Shown here piece by piece: positions 1 to 4,335 of a stretch of 5,629 nt of DNA (within the stretch, counting starts at the first letter, position 1; each line of letters opens with the position of its first letter). Made by a program: the position numbers and the translations under genes. The stretch lies in contig CALBOJ010000099.1 in the NCBI GenBank assembly GCA_937896835.1, forward strand, positions 1 through 5,629, in the 5' to 3' direction. The stretch comes from an uncultured Collinsella sp. Its GTDB lineage: Bacteria; Actinomycetota; Coriobacteriia; Coriobacteriales; Coriobacteriaceae. The notes under the pieces were generated by a model. The model did not search any database, was not told the DNA's origin, and worked only from the letters and a program-made list of their open reading frames with translations.

Positions 1-80
1 TCGTGGCGAGCCGCCTGCTCGAGGCCTTTGGCAAAAAGCTCGGCGCCGAGGCCCCGGCAACGCTGCCCAGCTCCAACTAG
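1..80 (+). CDS. 3' end of an upstream gene, probably amino acid ABC transporter permease (partial)
   Basis: A reading frame open from the window's left edge ends at a TAG at 78-80. The last 25 residues read VASRLLEAFGKKLGAEAPAT and then LPSSN. A hydrophilic tail containing SRLLEAFGKKLG resembles the cytoplasmic C-terminal tail of HisM/GlnP-type permeases, which often end in a short basic helix. The stronger argument is context: the next gene, 22 bp downstream in the same direction, is a GlnQ-type ATPase, which usually follows its permease. No transmembrane segment is inside the window, so the identity is inferred. That a coding sequence ends here is fairly safe; the product is moderately likely. 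Confidence 0.5.
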   Translation, partial: VASRLLEAFGKKLGAEAPATLPSSN

Positions 81-90
81 GCGCAAGACG

Positions 91-95
91 AGGAG
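91..95 (+). promoter_or_regulatory. Ribosome binding site fixing the ATPase start
   Basis: AGGAG lies 7 nt before the ATG at 103. It decides the start: an in-frame ATG at 28 would overlap the upstream gene by more than 50 bp, lacks such a site, and would add a basic, proline-rich stretch unlike this ATPase family. Confidence 0.75.
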
Positions 96-102
96 AATCA
101 TC

Positions 103-888
103 ATGGCAGATACCACTACCACCGGCGCTGTGGCCGCCGCACAAACTAAAGAGCCGCTCATCCGCGTCGAGGGCCTGCGCAAGAGCTTCGGTTCGCTCGA
201 GGTGCTCAGGGGCATCGACCTCGCTGTCAATCCCGGTGAGGTCGTTACCATCATCGGCGCCTCGGGCTCGGGCAAGTCGACCTTCCTGCGCTGCCTCAAC
301 CTGCTCGAGACCCCGGACGCGGGCCACATCTGGTTCCACGGCCAGGACCTTACGGCCGAGCGCTGCAATATCAATAAACTCCGTGAGGACATCGGCATGG
401 TGTTCCAGGGCTTTAACCTGTTCAACAACATGGATGTGCTCGACAACTGCACGCTCGCGCCCGTCACGCTCAAAAAGATGAGCAAGGCCGAGGCCGAGAA
501 GGTCGCAATGGAGCATCTGACGAGCGTGGGGCTCGAAAAGTTCGCGCACGCCGCCGTGGGTCGCCTGTCCGGCGGCCAAAAGCAGCGCGTGGCCATCGCG
601 CGCGCCCTGTGCATGAATCCGCAGATCATGCTGTTCGACGAGCCGACTTCGGCACTCGACCCCGAGATCGTGGGCGAGGTGCTCGAGGTCATGCGCAAGC
701 TCGCGGCCGACGGCATGACCATGGTTGTCGTCACGCACGAGATGGCCTTTGCCCGCACGGTGTCCGACCGCGTGGTCTTTATGGACAAGGGCGTGGTGCT
801 CGAGGACGCCGCGCCGGCCGAGCTCTTCGGCAACCCCAAACACCAGCGCACTCGCGAGTTCCTCTCTCGCTATCTCGAGGACAAATAA
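103..888 (+). CDS. Polar amino acid ABC transporter, ATP-binding protein (GlnQ/HisP family)
   Basis: This is a 261-residue ATPase that powers import of a polar amino acid through a membrane permease, working as a dimer on the cytoplasmic face. All nucleotide-binding motifs are visible: Walker A GASGSGKST at 52-60, Q-loop Q102 in VFQGFNLF, ABC signature LSGGQ at 155-159, Walker B IMLFDEP at 175-181 with catalytic E180, D-loop SALD at 183-186 and switch His212 in VTHEM. The IIGASGSGKST, FNLF and VVVTHEM wording is typical of the GlnQ/HisP family (COG1126 type). It is about 20 residues longer than usual for the family (about 240) because of a Thr/Ala-rich N-terminal extension (residues 2-16). 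The substrate (glutamine, glutamate, cystine, arginine or other) cannot be read from the ATPase. It is probably co-transcribed with the gene ending at 80. The family call is very secure. Confidence 0.95.
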   Translation: MADTTTTGAVAAAQTKEPLIRVEGLRKSFGSLEVLRGIDLAVNPGEVVTIIGASGSGKSTFLRCLNLLETPDAGHIWFHGQDLTAERCNINKLREDIGMVFQGFNLFNNMDVLDNCTLAPVTLKKMSKAEAEKVAMEHLTSVGLEKFAHAAVGRLSGGQKQRVAIARALCMNPQIMLFDEPTSALDPEIVGEVLEVMRKLAADGMTMVVVTHEMAFARTVSDRVVFMDKGVVLEDAAPAELFGNPKHQRTREFLSRYLEDK

Positions 889-910
889 CCGGCGCAAACG
901 CCTACGTTGC

Positions 911-936
911 AGGGCCGCTCCCGTGGGGCGGCCTTT
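911..936 (+). terminator. Terminator-like hairpin between ATPase and peptidase genes
   Basis: GGCCGC at 913-918 pairs with GCGGCC at 928-933, extended by a G-U pair (912/934) and an A-T pair (911/935); inside the loop CC at 920-921 can also pair with GG at 926-927. Only three T residues (934-936) follow and they partly take part in the stem, so the U-tract is weak. It begins 22 nt after the ATPase stop. It could be a leaky terminator that lowers expression of the peptidase relative to the transporter, or an RNA-stabilising hairpin. The structure is seen; the function is inferred. Confidence 0.45.
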
Positions 937-959
937 GTCGTCACAATCGAAAGGATGTC

Positions 960-2387
960 ATGGCCGAGGTTTGGCGCTTCTTTGCGCATGAGGACGATTT
1001 TGCCGATATGGACGAGGCCGGCGCGTGCGAGCGTTTGGGCCGCGTGCTGTCGTTTCCGACCGTCTCGAGCATGGATGCCGAGGCGGTGGACTGGCAGCCC
1101 TTCGATGACCTGCGCGCCTATATGCAGCAGGCCTGGCCGCGCGTGTTTGCGGCGGGCGAGGTCGAGCTTATCGACCACTCGCTGTTGGTGACGCTTGGCG
1201 GTTCCGACTCCGCCCTCAAACCCGTCATGCTCATGGGCCACATGGACGTGGTCCCCGTGGTGCCGGGTACCGAGGCCGACTGGACGCACGCCCCCTTTAG
1301 CGGACAGGTGGACGACACCTACATTTGGGGTCGCGGCGCTATCGACATGAAGGATCAGGTCGCAGGCATTCTCGAGGCGGTTGAGTATGCGTTGGCGCAC
1401 GGCTGGGAGCACAAGCGTTCGCTGTTGCTCGCCTTTGGCCAGGACGAGGAAACCACGCAGTACGGCGCTGGAGCTATCGGCCGCGTGCTCGAGGAGCGCG
1501 GTGTTGAACTTGAATATCTGATCGACGAGGGTGACTACCGTATTGTTTCGGCTGCCGAGTACAACGCGGGCGAGGGTTGGCTCATGCACGCCGACCTGGC
1601 TGAGAAGGGTTATGCCGACATTGTGCTCAAGACAAAGAGCGCGGGTGGGCATTCTTCCAACCCCTACGGCGGCACGTCGCTCGAGGTGTTGAGCCGTGCC
1701 ATCACCGCAATCTGCGATATCGAGTGGCCGACGCGCGTCACGGACCTGCTTGCCGCACAGCTCGTCGAGCTGGAGTTCTACACGGCCGACGAGATTGCTT
1801 CCAACAAGGACGCCATCGTGCGCGAGTGCCTCGCCAGCAAGAAGCTCTATCCGCTCGTGACCACCACCTGCGCGCCCACGCAGATCGAGGGCGGCAGCAC
1901 CGGCGCCAACGTGATGCCGCAGGATATGTGGGCCAATATCAACTTCCGCATGCTCGAGGGCACGGGCGTGGCCGACGTTGTGGCGCGCTGCCGTGAGGCG
2001 GTTGCCTGGGCGGACCTTGCCGGTCGTGTCGAAGTGGAGCTGGGCCCCGGCAGCTCCGAGCCCTCGCCGTCCCCGCGCATCGGTGGTCCCGGCCTCGAGG
2101 CGGTTCGCTCCATCGCCGCCCGCTATTTCCGCGATCCAAAGGGGACGGAGGAAAACGGATCATCAGCGGCGGGCGGAGCTCCTATCGGTATCGTTCCCTC
2201 GACCGTGATCGGCGCGACCGACGCTGCCAACTACCAGCACATTTGCTCCGAATGCATTCGTTTTTCGGCGTTTGTGGTCGACGATGACGAGTGCGACCGC
2301 GGCGTCCACGGCACCAACGAGCGCATCACCCGCCGCGCCTACCTCCAGGGCGTACGCTTCCTCATCGCCCTACTCCACACGCTCTAG
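960..2387 (+). CDS. M20 family zinc metallopeptidase (CPS1/PM20D1-like, Gly-Xaa carboxypeptidase type)
   Basis: A 475-residue cytoplasmic hydrolase with no signal peptide, predicted to cleave a C-terminal or acyl amide bond of small peptides using two zinc ions. Visible M20 features in order: GHMDVVP at 93-99 (zinc ligand H94 and D96), GRGAIDMKD at 124-132 (bridging D129), GQDEE at 160-164 (general base E163, ligand E164), IDEGD at 188-192 (ligand D189), GGHSSNP with H231 in the lid/dimerisation domain, and VHGTNERI with the last ligand H450. The DEG and HGTNER signatures match the CPS1/PM20D1 branch better than ArgE or DapE. The ATG follows AAGGA (951-955) by only 4 nt, a short but usable spacing; longer versions of the frame run over the ATPase gene. 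Lying after an amino acid transporter ATPase, it fits peptide or amino acid catabolism. The natural substrate is unknown. An odd in-frame insertion near residues 392-405 is described separately. Confidence 0.92.
   Translation: MAEVWRFFAHEDDFADMDEAGACERLGRVLSFPTVSSMDAEAVDWQPFDDLRAYMQQAWPRVFAAGEVELIDHSLLVTLGGSDSALKPVMLMGHMDVVPVVPGTEADWTHAPFSGQVDDTYIWGRGAIDMKDQVAGILEAVEYALAHGWEHKRSLLLAFGQDEETTQYGAGAIGRVLEERGVELEYLIDEGDYRIVSAAEYNAGEGWLMHADLAEKGYADIVLKTKSAGGHSSNPYGGTSLEVLSRAITAICDIEWPTRVTDLLAAQLVELEFYTADEIASNKDAIVRECLASKKLYPLVTTTCAPTQIEGGSTGANVMPQDMWANINFRMLEGTGVADVVARCREAVAWADLAGRVEVELGPGSSEPSPSPRIGGPGLEAVRSIAARYFRDPKGTEENGSSAAGGAPIGIVPSTVIGATDAANYQHICSECIRFSAFVVDDDECDRGVHGTNERITRRAYLQGVRFLIALLHTL
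2133..2161. repeat. Short repeat-like insertion inside the M20 peptidase gene
   Basis: A 29-bp segment bounded by GATCC (2133-2137) and GGATC (2157-2161), 5-bp inverted ends, with a purine-rich core containing GGGGACGGAGGAAAAC. It encodes DPKGTEENGS, which sits between helix SIAARYF and strand IVPSTVIG, where relatives such as PM20D1 have about six residues and this protein has about 21. I associate this core with a short repeat scattered through Coriobacteriia genomes, from memory and unchecked. The inverted ends and extra length are seen; the repeat origin is inferred. Confidence 0.45.
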
Positions 2388-2390
2388 AAT

Positions 2391-2417
2391 CTGACAAAGC
2401 GACAGTCCCTTTGTTAG
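2391..2417. repeat. 27-bp imperfect palindrome after the peptidase gene
   Basis: CTGACAAAG (2391-2399) faces CTTTGTTAG (2409-2417), and inside them GAC (2401-2403) faces GTC (2405-2407) around a central A. As RNA, the outer 9-bp stem forms fully, counting one G-U pair. It starts 3 nt after the peptidase stop. No U-tract follows, so it is not a standard intrinsic terminator, though it may protect the mRNA 3' end. It overlaps the first 3 nt of the next palindrome, so the two cannot both be fully folded in RNA. Confidence 0.6.
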
Positions 2418-2470
2418 CCGTTGGGGACGCTCTTAAACGACTAGTCGTTAAGGAACGTACCCAACGGCTA
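2415..2470. repeat. 56-bp near-perfect palindrome
   Basis: The left arm (2415-2442) and right arm (2443-2470) are each 28 nt with no spacer; 24 of 28 positions are complementary. The outer TAGCCGTTGGG/CCCAACGGCTA and the centre ACGACTAGTCGT are perfect; mismatches fall at four inner positions. Both strands can form a long hairpin. It has no T-tract, and a simple terminator rarely needs 28-bp arms. It could be a REP/MITE-like element, a binding site for a dimeric protein, or an mRNA 3'-end structure for the peptidase transcript. The palindrome is certain; its role is unknown. Confidence 0.7.
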
Positions 2471-2678
2471 CGTCCACTCATTCCGTGCGGGTTATATGCA
2501 GGTTTGCCTGCGCACGCTATCATGTATGGGTTAGATCGCAACTATGTACCCCACACGCGAAGGGATGCGCATGTATCTGAAGATCGACATGCTCTAGCTG
2601 GGCTTACCCCCGCAGTGGCGCCATGCGCCCCATCAATTCTGCCGATTTTCACCTTCACGCATATAAAGGAGTCCCGCC
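2471..2678. other. Structured prfA upstream region, no convincing gene
   Basis: This is the rest of the gap before prfA. It holds several small hairpins: CGTGCG (2484-2489) with CGCACG (2511-2516) enclosing CAGG/CCTG (2499-2502/2507-2510); GCATGTATC (2569-2577) with GAT and ACATGC (2582-2584, 2587-2592) around a TGAA loop; and GGCGC (2617-2621) with GCGCC (2625-2629). I could not find a promoter with good -35 and -10 boxes, although prfA needs one unless it is read through from upstream. No tRNA or recognised riboswitch is visible. A 26-codon frame and an 8-codon frame lie here, of which only the latter has a ribosome binding site. Confidence 0.4.
2571..2597 (+). other. Possible 8-codon upstream ORF (MYLKIDML) before prfA
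   Basis: ATG at 2571, seven more codons and TAG at 2595-2597. An AAGGG about 6 nt before the ATG (2560-2564) would serve as ribosome binding site. It lies about 80 nt before the prfA start and overlaps the hairpin at 2569-2592, whose stem would mask its start codon. It ends in UAG, a codon read only by RF1, so ribosome behaviour at this stop could in principle sense RF1 level. Equally it may be a gene-start fragment or chance. Confidence 0.2.
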
Positions 2679-3746
2679 ATGCGCGACAAGCTCGAAAAGA
2701 TCATCAAGGCCTATGAGGAGCTCGAGAAAAAGCTTTCCGACCCGGCCGTTGCCTCCGACATCAAGGAGTTCACGCGTCTCAACAAGGAGTACGCGCACCA
2801 GTCCGACCTCATCGCCGCCTCGCGCGAGTACATCGGCGCGCTCGATGACATCGAGGCTGCCAAGGAAATGCTCCACGATACTACCGATGCCGATGAGAAG
2901 GAGATGCTCCAGATGGACATCTCCGAAAACGAGGCCAAGCTTCCCCAGCTCGAGGAAGACATTAAGTACATGCTCATCCCGAGCGACCCCAACGACGACA
3001 AGAACACCATCGTCGAGATTCGCTCCGCCGCCGGTGGCGACGAGGCGGCCATCTTCGCCGGCGACCTGTACAAGATGTATCAGCGCTTTTGCGAGTCGCG
3101 TGGCTGGAAGACCACCGTGCTCGATTCCAGCCCCAGCGAGGCCGGCGGCTTTAAGTCCATCGAGTTCAAGGTCGAGGGCGACCGCGTCTACTCCGTCATG
3201 AAGTTTGAGTCCGGCGTACACCGTGTCCAGCGCGTTCCCAAGACCGAGTCCCAGGGCCGTATCCAGACCTCCACGGCAACCGTCGCCGTGCTTCCCGAGG
3301 CCGAGGAGATCGACGTCCAGATCAACCAGTCTGACCTGCGCATCGACACTTACTGCGCTTCGGGCCCTGGCGGTCAGTGCGTTAACACCACCTACTCCGC
3401 CGTGCGCATCACCCACCTGCCCACCAACACCGTGGTGCAGTCGCAGGAGCAGCGCTCCCAGATTCAGAATCGCGAGGTCTGCATGCAGATGCTGCGCGCC
3501 CGTCTGTACGAGATGGAGCTCGAGAAGCAGCAGGCAGAGCTTGGTGCCGAGCGCCAGAGCCAGATCGGCCACGGCAACCGTTCCGAGAAGATCCGTACCT
3601 ACAACCAGCCCCAGGACCGCGTGACCGATCACCGCATCGGTTTCAACTCCACCTACAATGGCGTCCTCCTGGGCGACCAGCTCGGCACCGTCATCGAGGC
3701 GCTCGCCGCCGCCGAGCGTGCCGAGAAGCTGGCACAGGCCGTTTAG
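2679..3746 (+). CDS. prfA: Peptide chain release factor 1 (RF1)
   Basis: A 355-residue protein, normal length for RF1. It recognises UAA and UAG in the ribosomal A site and triggers hydrolysis of peptidyl-tRNA. AAAGGAG (2665-2671) lies 7 nt before the ATG. The N-terminal helical domain covers about 1-95, the PCRF domain about 100-200 (IRSAAGGDEAAIFAGDLYKMY is characteristic), then the class-I core. The RF1-type codon-recognition tripeptide is PKT at 187-189 (P-x-T, where RF2 has SPF), followed by ESQGRIQTSTATVAVLPE. The catalytic GGQ is at 231-233 in SGPGGQCVNTTYSAVRITH; the residue after GGQ is Cys, where many RF1 proteins have His or Ser. Q233 is the expected methylation target of PrmC, encoded downstream. 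Its own stop codon is UAG, which only RF1 reads. The RF1 call, not RF2, is secure. Confidence 0.97.
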   Translation: MRDKLEKIIKAYEELEKKLSDPAVASDIKEFTRLNKEYAHQSDLIAASREYIGALDDIEAAKEMLHDTTDADEKEMLQMDISENEAKLPQLEEDIKYMLIPSDPNDDKNTIVEIRSAAGGDEAAIFAGDLYKMYQRFCESRGWKTTVLDSSPSEAGGFKSIEFKVEGDRVYSVMKFESGVHRVQRVPKTESQGRIQTSTATVAVLPEAEEIDVQINQSDLRIDTYCASGPGGQCVNTTYSAVRITHLPTNTVVQSQEQRSQIQNREVCMQMLRARLYEMELEKQQAELGAERQSQIGHGNRSEKIRTYNQPQDRVTDHRIGFNSTYNGVLLGDQLGTVIEALAAAERAEKLAQAV

Positions 3747-3748
3747 GT

Positions 3749-3772
3749 TCCGCCGTTCTACCGAACGGCGGA
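3749..3772 (+). terminator. GC-rich hairpin directly after prfA
   Basis: TCCGCCGTTC (3749-3758) pairs perfectly with GAACGGCGGA (3763-3772) around a TACC loop, a 10-bp stem starting 2 nt after the prfA stop. No T-tract follows, so it may be an RNA 3'-end stabiliser or pause site acting with the real terminator about 45 nt further on. Confidence 0.5.
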
Positions 3773-3815
3773 CCGGCCGACGCTGCGCGCCGCCCAGTGC
3801 GACAATTTGTCATTC

Positions 3816-3857
3816 AAAAGGCAAGGCATGACCAGAAGGTCTATGCCTTGCCTTTTT
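3816..3857 (+). terminator. Strong intrinsic terminator after prfA, probably bidirectional
   Basis: A 14-nt arm AAAAGGCAAGGCAT (3816-3829) pairs perfectly with ATGCCTTGCCTTTT (3843-3856). Further in, GACC (3830-3833) pairs with GGTC (3838-3841) around an AGAA loop; only T3842 is bulged. Five T residues (3853-3857) follow the GC-rich part on the + strand, and the A-tract gives the same on the - strand. It should stop prfA transcripts firmly and so separates prfA from prmC. Confidence 0.88.
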
Positions 3858-4054
3858 CATGCCAACTTGTTCGCTCTGGACGTCGCTCGCTGGCATTGCC
3901 AAAACATCGGCGTTTCCTTGGTTGTCAAATGATCCGTAGGGAGTCATTGGGCACATTGCTTTGAGATGTTATTCAATCGGTTCTGATGGCCTTTGAGCTG
4001 CTTGCCTGCTAAAAGCAATTAACGATATCTATCCGCTACCGAAAATAATGCTCA

Positions 4055-4087
4055 AAAAATCGTTCAAGAAGTCGCGGAGCGATTTTT
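4055..4087. terminator. Hairpin with A- and T-tracts, possible weak bidirectional terminator
   Basis: AAAAATCGTTC (4055-4065) pairs with GAGCGATTTTT (4077-4087), 11 bp including one G-U pair, with an 11-nt loop. The stem is short in GC pairs and the T-tract is mostly inside it, so termination would be weak. It lies inside the possible gene remnant and could simply be leftover coding sequence. Confidence 0.3.
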
Positions 4088-4098
4088 GATGGGTCGTG

Positions 4099-4169
4099 CG
4101 TCAAGCGATGTGGCAAGTTCTTGGTTAGAGATTGGTCAGTTTTGGGGCAACCTTGCCAAAAGCTTGACG
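4099..4169. repeat. Interrupted inverted repeat (71 bp)
   Basis: Two collinear stems: CGTCAAGC (4099-4106) with GCTTGACG (4162-4169), then after a GATGT/AAAA internal loop GGCAAG (4112-4117) with CTTGCC (4152-4157). The apical part (4118-4151) is about 34 nt and unpaired in the main. It could be a structured RNA, the ends of a small element, or a coincidence within the gene remnant. Confidence 0.4.
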
Positions 4170-4260
4170 AATGCAAATTTAGACGTCAGCGAATGAACAC
4201 TTTGAGCGAGCTCGGTGCAAAATTCTGGGCTGATTCTCGATAATCGCCTTCAATCGCCCC

Positions 4261-4287
4261 TTGCCAAGCGCTGGCCTCGCTTACAAT
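4261..4287 (+). promoter_or_regulatory. Candidate promoter for prmC
   Basis: TACAAT (4282-4287) is a good -10 box about 48 nt before the prmC start. The best -35 is TTGCCA (4261-4266), but the spacer is only 15 nt, shorter than the usual 16-18. An own promoter is expected because a strong terminator separates prmC from prfA. A second -10-like GATAAT at 4239-4244 lacks a partner box. Confidence 0.35.
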
Positions 4288-4323
4288 CTGCTCCGACATT
4301 CGCGCGCCGTCCGGCGCTTAAGA

Positions 4324-4330
4324 GGGGAGG
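4324..4330 (+). promoter_or_regulatory. Ribosome binding site fixing the prmC start
   Basis: GGGGAGG ends 5 nt before the ATG at 4336. It favours this start over an in-frame ATG at 4261, which lacks a binding site and would add 25 basic residues before MANEIWTIKRCLEW, a normal PrmC beginning. Confidence 0.7.
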
Positions 4331-4335
4331 GCCCC

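Larger units (their letters stand above)
3929..4196 (+). pseudogene. Possible remnant of a decayed, acquired gene
   Basis: Protein-like stretches run in one direction but in shifted frames. From the ATG at 3929: MIRRESLGTLL, a TGA, then DVIQSVLMAFELLAC to a TAA (4007-4009 region). A second frame from 4009 reads LKAINDIY. A third, open from 4023, reads RYLSATENNAQKIVQEVAER then FLMGRASSDVASSWLEIGQF and WGNLAKSLTNANLDVSE up to TGA at 4194-4196. The last piece is 57 residues of amphipathic, well-mixed composition with AT-rich third positions unlike the neighbours. A single ancestral gene of about 90 codons with one stop and one or two frameshifts would explain it. I do not recognise the family. 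Chance cannot be excluded because short open frames are common in such DNA. Confidence 0.33.
3858..4335. other. Low-GC spacer between prfA terminator and prmC
   Basis: About 480 bp without an intact gene. By count, 3901-4200 is about 44% GC (133 of 300) against roughly 60% or more in the flanking genes; GC returns to about 63% by 4261-4320. It contains a possible decayed gene (3929-4196), a hairpin with A/T tracts (4055-4087), a long interrupted inverted repeat (4099-4169) and a weak promoter candidate for prmC (4261-4287). The composition break suggests acquired DNA. Confidence 0.6.

Noticed and set aside
609..959. N-terminal extension of the peptidase frame upstream of 960
   Set aside because: This part overlaps the ATPase gene in another frame and translates to Arg/Gly-rich shadow sequence; the ATG at 960 with AAGGA gives a normal M20 N-terminus.
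870..1652. Long open frame on the - strand opposite the peptidase gene
   Set aside because: It mirrors the codon pattern of the strongly supported + strand M20 gene; its product has no recognisable domain and no binding site. Such antisense frames are common in GC-rich genes.
2501..2536. Promoter for prfA (TTGCCT at 2504, TATCAT at 2518 or TTAGAT at 2531)
   Set aside because: No pair of boxes has acceptable spacing; the candidates are 8 or 21 bp apart.
2655..3632. 325-codon open frame on the - strand opposite prfA
   Set aside because: Fully inside prfA, Leu/Val/Gly-rich low-complexity product without motifs; a shadow of GC-rich codon use.
3811..3954. 48-codon frame on the - strand (starts MCPMTPYGSF) running through the terminator
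   Set aside because: No ribosome binding site, and its end is the translated terminator hairpin. The + strand 26-codon frame at 3859 (MPTCSLWTS) was rejected likewise. I have a vague memory of similar strings in Coriobacteriia, which might mean a repeated terminator-linked sequence, but cannot support it.
3749..4335. CRISPR array, tRNA or riboswitch in the gaps
   Set aside because: No regularly spaced repeats, no cloverleaf or T-loop signature, and no conserved riboswitch core could be seen.
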